From contig CM049311.1 of the NCBI GenBank assembly GCA_026874595.1, positions 11,067,676 through 11,131,675 on the forward strand: a DNA stretch of 64,000 bases. The letters run 5' to 3'. The notes beneath the pieces are model-generated. The model had not been told where the DNA came from. It saw nothing but the letters and a program-made list of their open reading frames with translations, and made no database searches. The position numbers and the translations under genes were made by a program. This DNA is from Sipunculus nudus (Eukaryota > Annelida > Sipuncula > Golfingiida > Sipunculidae). The number at the start of each line of letters is the position of its first letter. The first letter of the stretch is position 1. Positions 9,440 through 21,469 of this stretch are shown piece by piece.

Positions 9440-11040
9440 CTAGTTATATGGTCTGCTTCTAGATTGATGTGGACCTTATTCTAGGGAATTCTGGATAAAA
9501 TTTGACGTTCTCTCCCACGCATTAATCCTAAGACCTAATTCAAGCAAATTATAGTCTCCAATCGTCAAATACAATTATTGTTACTCTAAATACATGTGTT
9601 ACCTATGGTGATGTTTGTATTTGATTCACTTTCAATGCTGTGTCCAGTTATAACAACACAGGTAAAATGAACTGTTAGCCTCTGCCTCTAACTTGTCTGT
9701 TAATAATTCCATGCTGTTCAGTATAGATCATGTGTTTACAATTTTTATCAAATAGACGACAGGGCCAATTTCTATTTGATAGATTATTTCCCAGGACCAA
9801 AATTACAATATACAAACTAATATAAACGCATTCAAATCAGCGCCTTTTTCAGGAATATATATAAGAAGTCTCAGGTATTTTATACATATTTTAAACGGAT
9901 TGATTATTGTATGATTACAGCATTTTTTTTAATATTGAAATTTTACTTTTAGATGGGACTGGTTCAGCTACCAATATCCTTTAACGCTCTTAAATGTACT
10001 AGCTGTCTACCTAAAAATTTCGACATGCGACAGTGACATACGGGTTTTAGTACGTACGCAAAATGGCAGCCCCAATGATCGGTTTCGAGAACTATTGAGA
10101 ATTAACCCTCTCAGAGTTTGATAAGGGGAATGGGATGCGACATGAACCTACTCCGGGAACAGCGTCCAGTCGTAAATATATCTGTGGAAGGAGTTTGGTG
10201 ACAGAGGGACGTGTATACGCAAACTTTAGAGCGTATATTTTTTTAACGCACACATAGTAGTAAGCTGCGTGTGAATTGTGCCTCATAAGGTGAGAATGTA
10301 AACAATTACGCTGATTAAACCGTAACACGAGAGTTGGTTAGACTGAAGCGTCTATAGTGTAGATTTGTTCTTGTAATATAATGAAGCCACCTGATCGCGG
10401 AAAATCATTACAGTATGTCGCTAAAATGATTCAAGCATTATGTGGTCTTCATATGACGGTTTCTTTATTCATATAGCACCTCCTACCCTTAGTGGCTTGC
10501 AAATGCTATATTTTGTTGTTCTTTCGGGGTATTTTCCAAATATTCATACAATGCTAGTTTTTCTTAGACTCTCCCTTTTTTAATATACTTTGATCTACCT
10601 TAAGCTATTCATGGACGGTCTTCGGCGAGTCCCTGTAGGGCGTGGGTCTACTTTGTTAAATGAGGATGGCGCTATCTCGGGTGTGAACCTGAGCCAGCAA
10701 ACACATTTTATAGGCATTTGTTCCATACGAAATGGCCGCCCTTACTTAAGGCAAGACATTCTTGTCTGGTTGGTGAATTACGTAATCCACCTACAGTTCA
10801 TGTTAGCCGTAGGCTAGCGCGATACAAATAAAGCAGGGCTGATCGAAGCTGTCAGATCTGAACCCACACCTCCCAGTGCACCGGCACAGTAGACAAAGAA
10901 GCCAACCATTCCGTCAACGGGAGTAATTCTGACTGGTGTTACCATATTCCTATTCAAACATAACGTGATATAGTTGATTGTTATGAATTAGCCGAAAACG
11001 AAGCCCCGACCATCCCAAAATTCTATATGACAGCTGTTAT
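9440..11040. other. intronic, mostly AT-rich
   Basis: No supported gene. On the minus strand an acceptor ending CTCCTTCCACAG (near 10190) opens a 29-codon frame to a stop, but no poly(A) signal follows and nothing in the peptide is recognisable. Confidence 0.3.
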
Positions 11041-11048
11041 ATTTGATA

Positions 11049-11101
11049 TTTTATTACCTCGTAAATAATTGATACCTTCATTTATTTATGAGGTAATAAA
11101 A
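11049..11101. repeat. 19-bp inverted repeat (hairpin)
   Basis: TTTTATTACCTCGTAAATA at 11049-11067 is inverted at 11083-11101 with one mismatch and a 15-base spacer. Flanking sequence shows no clear target-site duplication, so I call it a hairpin rather than a MITE. Confidence 0.75.
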
Positions 11102-11109
11102 GATAAGAA

Positions 11110-14030
11110 CCCTTGTTATTTGCATACTTCAACCAAATATAAGTTAATTTCAGCAATCTCTCTCATTTGACCCAAATCACTTGCAGTTTGCAGTTTAAAA
11201 GTAAATTATTTTCGTAGGCTTAGGCTGAGAATAATAATTTTGTACAATGGACACTTTGTGCGTATACTTTTTAAGGAGAAAAATATTGATTATACTTGAT
11301 CTTAATCCATTTTATCCTACAGTTCATGTTATAGTATAACTGCCTTTTATTTACCCTACTATGCCAGAGGCGTGTGTAAGCATGAGTTAACAGACCATGC
11401 GACGGGCAAATCGCTCGTAAGGGATTCCTACTAAGGTTTGGAAAATTTACGATTCATAGTTTAAATGGGTAAACTTAATAATATAGACATTGATGAGAGT
11501 ATAACGTTTACTTGATAGACAGATTTTCTAAAATTCTATTACTAAACAAGCAAGTGACTTTGGTATACAATTTTATTATATTATATGATTGTATATTACA
11601 TCTTATATATTATATGATAGTGATTAATATATATGATAGAATATAATTGTATTTTTTAACTGATTATCAAATACGCTACCTGCATACATAAATGCTGCCT
11701 ACATATGTAATATGTTAATGGAACAAACACTTTTTAAGGCAAAGACCAACTGCATGGAAAGACAAATATGTGTATGTAACTGTAACAGGCCATCCATGCA
11801 TTCAATGTGCAGGCAAAAGCTTTTTTTGTTTTATGGTATTATTCTTCCTTGCGAGCCAACAATGGTGTATACGCATTGGTGATGTTCCTGTGCGATAAAC
11901 CTGGATTTAATAATAGACGTATCGTTTGATCTTCATTTTCATTGAAATCGAATATTGTATGTCTATCTAGAAAATTATACAAATAGACTGGCCTCTCCTC
12001 AGTAACTGACAGAGAATAACTCGCAAATATATTACCGTTTTATTCATATTAAATTGAGTATAAAACAATGAGGTGTATTTGCGAAAAACCCACCGTCCTT
12101 GGTAATTGTTTTTCCACTTAGCAGTTTCACATGATTAACCTTAATAATTAATAATGATAACAACGTGACAATTGTTGTAACCTTGGACTATCATGCAGAA
12201 AGCTGCACGTCAGAGGCCTTGAAAAATATCACAATGATATCGGTTTATACAGTTCTGGTAAGCTTATCATTATGCTGTGTATGGTGAGGATATTACAAAA
12301 AGGAAAACATCCGAATACATAGACCGTTTTCACCGTACAAGCGACATCTGTTGGCAATAATTGACACTAATAGTGCGGGTCCGTTCTATAAAAGAAATAG
12401 AGGATATATATGAAATAATGAAACAAAATAATCCGTTCTTATCATTAGAGATGGGGTTCCTTATTTAGTCTGTGATATATATACATATTTATATGTTTTC
12501 TTTTAACAAAACATTCAATACTGGCTCTATGACCCTGACCCTGCATACGACGATTACGTGCATGCTCATCGAAAAGTTCTATTAGGTCTTTGACCAGTGG
12601 TGACCACGATCATTCCCTGTTCTTAGAGTGAAAAACTACCATACAGAAAATATCATACAGAATTAAAGAAAAAAATAATAATTAACAACTTCACTGAAAT
12701 ATATGCTTATCAGAAAGTCAGCAACATTATCCGCCACCGTAATCCCACACATAGACTTTTAACAGCTGCTAGCCGAAGTAGTATACTTCATGTAAAGTCA
12801 CAGATATTAGGACAGAAAATTCAAGTAACTTAATAGTTTACCGTTTATAGCAACGTCACATGATAGGGTACCATGTGCGCCTGGTCTCGCACACCGTTTT
12901 CTGTTTATCTTTGTAATTAATTTTCGGGGCACATGAAACCAGTTTAAGTTAAAAGAAAATATGTGTACTCAGTCTAGCCTCACGCATATGGTAGAAAACA
13001 CAGCTGCCAGCAATGATGCAGTAAGTCCTAGTTTATGGTTCTCCTATATCCGTGTCTATTTTAATATCTTCTGAAAACTGTGTGCTTCTCAAACCATCAG
13101 ATGTTTACCTAAATTAAAAACTGGACCAGTGATATTTAGATCTGTTTAATCCTATCACGTCAGGCCACCAAAATAACTTTTTTTCTTCATTAAGCGATAT
13201 GAGTTATAATCTCGCGTTATTTCTATCCAAACTGAATTTGGATTTCCGATTGATTTTAAAACCTCAGCAAATTTAAAACAGCTGTCGTTGGTTTCTTTGT
13301 CGCGTTAATATTGTAATGTATAGTACCAGTAAAATTTGTATTAGCAATAATAGCGTGAAATGATTTTTACCTATTGCATGAATTCATTCAAAGTGCAAAT
13401 GCGGGTAATATTGAACGTTCTTTAAGCAGACTCGGTATAACTGCTTTGAAAGATTGGCTCGATATCATTACAATTCATACGGCAAACACTGACCTTTAGA
13501 CAGTGGATGTGATATGTATATTTAATGTTGCTTCTTTTTCTGATCTAGGGCAGCATATAAATGTTTGCGACAGAGCAATATAAACAGAGACATATACATG
13601 CTTAATTTATAAACTGATAAGCTCGCCGAGGCATGGAGATTCTATTTGACCGGAATGTTTTTACGCTAAAGGAATGTCGTTTTATTCCTTCGTCACCCAT
13701 AATTGTACAACTTTAGTTCAACTACTTCTCTCTATTTATTTTTCGCGACTGATTTGTAAGAGGGACAGATTAAACATACTTTGCACCAAAGGCAGAAAGA
13801 GAAAAATTGTTATTGCTAAACTTTTTCGTTATAAAACTTTGATTCCTGGCATCACCAGAGAAGTAATTAAGTGTGACGTAACAGATAGTGCGTGCATGAG
13901 ATAATAATCTCCGTAAAAAGGGATGGGCAGCTCTTGATCATTTGTACCGTGCTTTTTTTTCGTCTATTAGGACGTAACCACTATCCCCTGCTTAATCCAT
14001 TTCATGCGGCCTTTGGAAAGATGTTTGTTT
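11110..14030. other. intronic AT-rich, nothing firm
   Basis: No gene supported. A minus-strand AG|GTAAAC junction preceded by a T-rich tract (TTTTTAATTTAG) lies at 13109/13108 and is listed among possible recursive splice points. Confidence 0.3.
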
Positions 14031-14033
14031 CTC

Positions 14034-14063
14034 ATGCCCTGTTTTAAATTCTTAACAGGGCAT
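14034..14063. repeat. perfect 10-bp inverted repeat
   Basis: ATGCCCTGTT (14034-14043) and AACAGGGCAT (14054-14063) form a perfect stem with a 10-base loop. Confidence 0.8.
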
Positions 14064-14189
14064 AAAATAAGGAAATAATCATTTCCACAAATGTTAATAA
14101 GCAATTTCCGCTTTCTTACTTTGGTGTCAAATATTTTTTAGGTTATTTCTGCCTAACCGATTGAACGAGAATAACATTTAAATGGTATT

Positions 14190-14410
14190 TTCAAGAAAGG
14201 ATTGTCCCATGCCGATGGATTTTACCTGAATAATGAGGAAAAATAAATGTCAGGGCTTTCCGTAACGCGGGGATTAGCGTCTCTGACGCTCGAAGTCTCT
14301 TATTGACGCTCGGTTCTGAAAGTCCAAGCGTCCGATGGAACGCGCGAATTTCTGGCTTAAGGACCGTATAGCATTCATCCAATAACCAGCACCGGCTGTC
14401 TCAAACGAAC
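14190..14410. other. GC-rich island with long minus-strand open frame
   Basis: One of the most GC-rich short blocks on the left side. A minus-strand frame of about 68 codons is open across it, with polar, Arg/Glu/Leu-rich composition. It runs into CATTATTCAG|GTAAAA at 14226/14225, which could be a donor or a recursive splice point. No good acceptor precedes the frame, so I do not call it an exon. A conserved noncoding element is equally likely. Confidence 0.25.
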
Positions 14411-14603
14411 CCGTCAGTGGTGTAAACACCGATTACTTAGGCTTACATTCGCTAAAAGCATATGTTCTTATTATGACACGATTTCTTATCATATAATGAT
14501 ATGAAATTTACATAAAATACGAAAAAGATTCAATTTTTACATATCCCTTCAAAAATTAGGCACAATATTCCCTCCCCTTAGAACGCTCTAAACTCAGATG
14601 AGA

Positions 14604-14618
14604 CCCCCCCCCCCCCCC
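14604..14618. repeat. poly(C) tract
   Basis: Fifteen consecutive C, followed within a few bases by a poly(A) run. Confidence 0.95.
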
Positions 14619-14629
14619 TAAAAAAAATA

Positions 14630-16040
14630 TGCCTGAGCGTCCTATTGACAGACCTGAATATCCATTTTTTCTTATGTTCTAATATCCTGAGAATATCGAA
14701 CAAATAGTTATTTTCTGTGTCATTATAAACCGTCGTTTTAATCTTTCTTCAGAAGACCATTAGCAGCAGGTGTTGATTTGACGGAAAGTAATTTTTTTCA
14801 TCTATTCCATAAATTAATATCACATAAGGTATCTGTATTTCTTCATGTCTAGGTCTTCCAGATGATGAAGATATCAGACTAATGACAAACAGGACAGAAC
14901 TCATCTTTTAAAATGCATCCATTCATATACCGGCACACGTTCTCTACACTTCATAACGCATGTTAAGAAATGAAGAAACCCTACAGACAGCTAGCTTTCT
15001 AAGCATTAATTCTTATAAGTGCAGGCTGCGAACTAGTTTTTAACTAAAAGATGAATTTGAAGTTTGAATTAACATTCTCTGTAATCCCTTAATTTATTTT
15101 TTTCTCGTCATTTGCTAATTAAGTCTGATTTTTTCTTTAAAATTACTGCCTTTTAAAGTTACTTTTGCTAACATCCACCTGGTGCCCGAATCAAATTACT
15201 TTTTCATAATTACTTTTCTTTTCATTCTCATGTTTGTTTTATTTTCTTTAAAGAGGAAATAGGGCGGACATTTGCAATAGGAACAATTCGTTTACTTTGA
15301 AAAATTATTATTGGACAATCAAAGTATTAATTTAGATAATTTAATTAAACAAGCATAATACTGTTAATAAATCTAATTAATCAACAAATTAATCATGGTA
15401 TACACAGTTTTGCTCCAATGAGCAATTAAGATAGGTTAAGTGTATGACCGCGGCACATATTTGTGGTTAAACTCACATGCAGCAGCAAGGCTAATCTGGA
15501 TTAAAAGTGTTAAGCGATATAACGGTTTATTGGACCGCGCCAAATTCCTTAAATTATAGTAGGACGCCTGTATTATGCCATTATCATTACGTCTGATGGT
15601 CATACAGCGGGAGTTATCCGAGTGCTAACCTATTTTCTGGTATCGGATCGTTCCACGTTACATGAGAAAATTTTACTACCTTACAACACAGCACGTCCGT
15701 CAAGACACCAGTGCACCGATTAATATCTCAATATTGAAACAACGTAAATCCGCTCTGCATTGTTTCAAAGTTATGACCTTCTTTCAAGAGATAAATTATT
15801 TTATAACACCTTATTCAAAAAACCTAAACATCTACCATTCTGTGTCTATGAAATTTATCTGACACATGTTTTAGCAGTTTCATATAACCACTCACAGCTT
15901 CACCGATCGGATCCATTGAAACCAATCAGTATATGTATAAAAAAACGGGTACGAGAAGAGCAGAATGGATTTTAGAAAATAATGAAAATGAATGGCTTCC
16001 TTAAGTGCGTTCTACAACAGCATCAGTATTCTATTAAAAT
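14630..16040. other. AT-rich with a moderately GC-rich patch at 15.42-15.72 kb
   Basis: No supported gene. The patch at 15.42-15.72 kb is of island type. Plus-strand frames at 15.66-15.98 kb overlap each other and lack splice support. Confidence 0.3.
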
Positions 16041-16048
16041 CTTCTCAG

Positions 16049-16075
16049 GAATGAATGAATGAATGAATGAATGAA
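16049..16075. repeat. (GAAT)n microsatellite
   Basis: About 6.5 perfect GAAT tetranucleotide units. Confidence 0.95.
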
Positions 16076-16376
16076 CTTGTGTGAATTCAGTGATTCATCA
16101 GCTGCAGGTACCGGGGCTAAGACTACCCCCAGATTACCCCCATTTTTCCTCCGTTGGTAGTGTGGACCCAATTTCATGTTACCTCCGCAATGTTCTAAAC
16201 GATTAAGTCTAATGCTTTAAACTCATGAAACCAATCTATTAAGAGTTGTCAAAATCTGTTTAATTATATTGTAAATTATATTTATATTCACTCATACACT
16301 TAACCCGAGCTCAATGCACCTTACATGCAAACACAAGTTACACAAAGGTTCAAACTAATTTGGGAAGTCAAGAAGA

Positions 16377-16420
16377 ATATATATATATATATATATATAA
16401 TATATATATATATTATATTT
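16377..16420. repeat. (AT)n microsatellite, interrupted
   Basis: Two AT dinucleotide runs separated by a single base slip. Confidence 0.95.
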
Positions 16421-17079
16421 AAGGTAGATCAACATAAAGACAACAATTGTTTTGAAGTTTTAATTTGAAATTATAGAAGGTTATAAGAAACTGATTTACA
16501 ATTATCCCTATGGGTAATCAGTGATCGATTTAAAGTTACCGGAGGTAAGTCTGAATTTGCTACAATAGATCTCTTTGTATGTAAAACTTGTTGCAAATGA
16601 GAGAAGACGATGAAACCTGACGTAAACATTACCTAGTATTTCGTGTTGTGAAATAACTTCAAATTACAATTTACACTGGTGGATATTCCGTGTCTGGATT
16701 TAGAGTAACGTGCCGTGGCTATGCCCCTGGTTAGTCTAAGCTTATTCCCAACACATACAATTTAAAAATGCCACAGCATTAGGTTCATAAATATTACAAA
16801 TTATTCTTTATCAGCTGTCCGTCGCTCTTTTTTTTCGATATGTGTAAACAACATCTAAAATATAGTTTGCTGCCATTCTTTCAGTGAAGCTTCAAGTAAA
16901 ACATTTATATGTAAATGTGACAACCTGTCTCTGTAAACGGAAATTAACCTCAGATCCTAGATATATATCTATTTATACCGGCCGGTAATTTTAGTTATTA
17001 TTTCAATCAACTGTATTTTAATGGATATAAAACAGCTTTACAACCGAGTGCTAGTATGTCGCATGACAACAAATCTCAA

Positions 17080-17660
17080 TGGCTAAGTTAACACGGCATA
17101 TGCCGCCCTATAAAACCTCACTAACTGAACAACAGTCAAATGGATTTCCTAGACACATGCATTGCCCAGGGTCTGCGGATAACACATCCGAGCCCGTTCG
17201 CCAGTCGCTTTGAAACCTAAAGCTATTACAACAAATGTATTCAGAGTCTTATAGCTCTGATAGGTGGAAACTACCTAGGCACTGCGCTTGAATGCAACAA
17301 GTCGGGTTCACACAACCTTAAACCATAGAACTGGAAAAAGCCAAATGGGTCGGGCTGCCCTTTCACAAAGAGAGAATGTATCCTTAATTGTTCAGAGAAG
17401 CGCTGGAAACGCGGGACACCAACGCCATAATAGGGATTCCGCATGTTTCTAACAGAATAAATTCATTTACTCAGTGTCGGGTTGCTGTCGTTTGAAATAA
17501 AATTTGGTGCGATGGACCATGTTAAAGGAATAATTCTCCAGTCTGGTAGCCAGACACGTTTAGACAGGCACACCGCGGAAATGTTTTATTTACACGCTGG
17601 TCCCGATAAAACGACGGCCCTGGGTCCATATTTATGTTTTTTTTTTTACCAGAACTTGAA
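17080..17660. promoter_or_regulatory. long GC-richer noncoding island
   Basis: About 580 bases of balanced composition within AT-rich DNA, with no splice-bounded frame and no repeat signature. Possible regulatory island in the putative long intron. Confidence 0.25.
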
Positions 17661-17935
17661 GCTTTGACACAACGTTGGTAAGAGGTATAGTAATATAACC
17701 GATTGCCTTTTTGTTGTTTTCGAGCAAGTTTTAGCGAAAAGACTGTAATGCAACTTTGTTATGTGCTCATAACTGAAATGAGATTCCATGAATTATTATC
17801 AATGTTGTACATGCTATCTGGAATATCAGAAAAAAATGCATCAATGTGAATCTAAGTAACTAGTAGTCATTTAATAGTTTTTAACGTAAACTTACGAAGG
17901 GATTCTTAATAAACAAACTGCCATTCAATTATCTA

Positions 17936-17961
17936 TAATATATATATATATATATATATTA
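17936..17961. repeat. (TA)n microsatellite
   Basis: A TA dinucleotide run of about 11 units. Confidence 0.95.
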
Positions 17962-17969
17962 TACACAAT

Positions 17970-19540
17970 ACACCCGCTGAAGGCTACGTCTTCGGATGCT
18001 ATTTTTAAATTCCATAAATACACCAACCGGCCACAACCATTATAAAACGATCATATGGCCGAGTTCAATCACAGGTAACAAGAGGAGAAATGATCGACCC
18101 CTTTGGAAGAACAGACTGTTTAATACATTTATTTGTATACATTTGAAGTCAAGGCAGTTGAAACCCGCATGCTCTTATTTATGTCTTAATCATTTTATTC
18201 AATTATTCGTGTGTTCTGAATAATCTACGAATCTTTGCTACAAATGTTCGCAAAGAGTTTGAGTCTACCATTGGGTCATTCAGAGTCCAAGGTCTAAGTT
18301 CAAGGCAAGCACTTCTTCCAGAAAAAAGTTCTTAATAGTAAAGGAGAGACCAAATGAAAATGTGGGATAAAATTTACGGTAGGTAAAAATATATATCTGC
18401 CTAATACCATAAGCATTCTACTGGTAAAAAATCACAAACATGAAAGCCAAAGACTGTGGAATTATACTCTCTTTGCAACCCTCATGTTCACCATATGTTA
18501 TTATGGAATATAATTACGGAGAATGTGTGAGCTATATGTCGATGGATTTCTTTTTACAAGTAATTAAATGATGCCATGTAAAGTAATGAAAATATAAACC
18601 TACTGCTAAGAATCCACTGCTAGGAGACGTGTTCATTGGTCACGTTCGGTATAATGTGTTTATACATCTGGTTATTACGAAATTCATTCAGAATAGGACT
18701 GACAGATAATCAGACGCATACCCAATATATTAAGGCAAGTAAAAAGCAGTCATATTTCAGATATCGTGAAAACAAACAGTCGGCATCATGATTTCCAGAT
18801 GGTTTGTATATTAATTGTTGGAAAAATGGTTACATGACAATCTATGTGAACTTTTAATCTTTGTGTCATATTTTACACGCATTCACAAGGTACGGTCTAT
18901 TAGTGCGTCCTCCACATGTAAAACGTTAACATAAACAGTCGTAAAATGTTGTTTAAATGAGTGATTAAAATGATTTAAGAACATTTATACAATTGGTTTC
19001 AACTGGATTCTGAAAAAAAGTGAAATGAATTGTCGAATATGCCATAGATTGAAAACTATACTATTTTTATCGAATTACACCCTGACTGTAGATTTCAGGA
19101 TTTCACCTGGAAGTTTTTAGCCTCCATCTGTTTCATAACTTTACCTGTTTGGTAGGTAGAAATTTTAACTAAAATTAGAACTAAAATATACATGTAATTT
19201 GCTGTATATGTCAAGAACAGATGTTTCATTGCTAGAATATAAGAGAAGAAAGGATTTATACCTTATTTCTAGACTCTTTCAATTCTACGGAGATAATACC
19301 AGCCAATGGAATAATATTTTTCCCGAGCCCATGTGCACAATGTCTGCTCCATATATTAATATGGAACGTGTTGAATGAACTTGCGTGTCATTTCCTTTAT
19401 GGACCACGTTAATGTGTCTCCTGCTTACTTTTCAATACTGTTCATGGTCACACAGAACTGATGGGGGATATTGATTCTGCTGTGACTAAATCACCAATGA
19501 CAGGTGTATTTTATTTATGACTGCATTCTAATCCACTGTA
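17970..19540. other. intronic AT-rich, nothing firm
   Basis: On the minus strand, ACCAAACAG|GTAAAG at 19145/19144 reads as acceptor followed at once by donor, preceded by a pyrimidine-rich tract. A second donor-like CCAG|GTGAAA lies 38 bases further on, at 19106. It could be a 38-nt exon open in one phase or a recursive splice point; support is weak. Confidence 0.25.
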
Positions 19541-19551
19541 ATCACCATGTA

Positions 19552-19565
19552 GCGCCACCTGCCTG
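19552..19565 (-). promoter_or_regulatory. candidate CTCF-type insulator site
   Basis: On the minus strand, CAGGCAGGTGGCGC matches 12 of 14 positions of the animal CTCF core CCASYAGRKGGCRS, including the whole AGRKGGCRS part. CTCF is conserved across bilaterians. Binding here is inference. Confidence 0.35.
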
Positions 19566-19569
19566 ATTA

Positions 19570-21400
19570 AACCTAATCTCGACATACCAACATCCATATT
19601 GTTCAATGACAGTTTCAGAAATGAGAATTTTGAGGTAGAATAAATGGATCTCAGTCACATACTCTCAATCGCAATACATGAAAAGCTATCCTGCCACCTC
19701 CAGAACAATTTTTAAGTGAAGTTATAACACTGAAAGCTTAACAAATTATTTTCTTACTGTTCATATTAATGTTTATGGACAGATTTGAATAATATATGCG
19801 ATTTCTTGCTCATTTTTGTGTGTTTGTACGGAGTTTTCAGTGTCGAACACAGAAATGATTTGATTTAGACAGAGGACAATTTTTTTAATTAAAATAAGTT
19901 TGAAACCTGTTTGCTTTCAGAAAATCTGTTCAAAAACGGGAGTTAATTCTTTTTGCCTATCTTAAGGGGCCGTGAGTGGCCGTGTTATAAGGAAGGAATT
20001 ATGCCCCATTTTAACAGTTAGGTTTCATGCATTAATATCATTTGCATATTCATAAGCTCTACGTGGATTGTGTTTATTTGTCAGAATGAACGTTGGTTTC
20101 TTTATAGGCAAAAGCATGCATTCTTCAAACACTTGTCACAAGGAGCGGCGTTGTATTGTGACATGGTGTAAATTGTTGAAGAATGGTATTAAGTTCCTAA
20201 TCTTTGACATCCGATTACAGTTCTTCCCGTATCGGTTGTATGTTATTAGAAAAATTACAACATCCTTATCCAAAGTATATTGAAATTTTCTAAGGAACAC
20301 TAAAAATGTTGGGGACTATCATTTTTTCCGGAAAGTAATCGACAAACTATAATACTGATGATAAATACAATTCAAAAGATGATATTTGAATTATTAAAAT
20401 AGTAATTTCAACATTTTATTAGTGTCATTAGAACACATATTAATACATTTCTAATTTGGCTAGCCAAGCCGTTTCAATCCTCTCCCCCAAAATAAATTAT
20501 AATTCATTGTTTATTGTGACGAATCACGTAACTCCGCGAATACAGAGGTCGAGACGTCTAGCGAAAGGAAGATTACTGACCAGCACAGTTATGTCAAACC
20601 AAATGAAGCCATTAAAGCCTGAGACAAGCGTGTGTGTTTTCCAATTATAATGTGGCGTTAATAATAGTTCAGGTTTCTTGGGATTATATTTGTACATAAT
20701 GGAGTTAATATGTGACTAGTGAAACTGAATGTTTCTTTCACTTGCTTCTCTTAAAATACCAATGTCGCTGAGGCAAGTTGATACACAAACCGATGTTGTC
20801 TTTTTTCCTTATCAAGTTGCAGCTTTTCATGTGGGCGAATATACTTTTCAACATCAGGCTCATATGTTATTAAAGTGGGCCACAACACTTGATATCTAAA
20901 TGCAATTTATATGAGAGCAAATATGATATAAGGAGAGGGCGGGCGCATTGTGACCTGTACTGTTACTACAAATTTCTTAAGCATAGAAAAAGTAAATCCA
21001 TGCACTTTAAACTATACTATATAATGGAATCGAGAAAAACGAGTAAGCCTAGAGTCTTTATCTCGGGTTCATTTATTAAATGCACTTCAATTAATTTGAA
21101 GTTCAATCTTGAACTGGCGGAGCAAGCTAAATCTATTCTTACGAATCTCTTGTCATTTGGTAGTCCATGGTCTAGGTACAGGTGTCCGTTTTCACCAAAT
21201 TCCTCCGGTGTCTGCCTCCTGCAAGTTAAAGCGGTCTGTCTGCTTCTAGTTTAGATTATGATAATTTTTCTTGCATATTTCGCGGGATTAACATGCGCAA
21301 ATTTTTAATTTGCGTACTGTTGGTTTTTTTACTGCGTAAATTGACTGAACCAAATGCTTTGTTTTATATTAATTACAGTGTTGAGACCATTATTAACCCT
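19570..21400. other. intronic AT-rich, nothing firm
   Basis: A 121-codon plus-strand frame at 20.9-21.25 kb is the longest one nearby, but it has no recognisable motif, no good splice borders and codon use like the AT-rich background. It is not annotated as coding. Confidence 0.3.
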
Positions 21401-21409
21401 TCTTCATTC

Positions 21410-21464
21410 GTATATTTCTTTACCTTCACTTCAAAGTGTTATTTGAGTGAAGGTAAAAATATAC
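21410..21464. repeat. long imperfect inverted repeat, stem about 20 bp
   Basis: The left arm (21410-21434, containing TTTACCTTCACT) pairs with the right arm (21443-21464, containing AGTGAAGGTAAA) around a short loop, with a few unpaired bases. Confidence 0.7.
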
Positions 21465-21469
21465 ACAAA

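Noticed and set aside
11049-11101. Inverted repeat considered as a MITE
   Set aside because: The spacer is only 15 bases and there is no flanking target-site duplication.
14191-14390. Minus-strand frame in a GC-rich island
   Set aside because: It ends at a possible splice junction, but no acceptor with a pyrimidine tract opens it. A noncoding conserved island explains it as well.
20889-21254. 121-codon plus-strand open frame
   Set aside because: Composition follows the AT-rich background. There is no good acceptor, donor or poly(A) signal and no recognisable motif.
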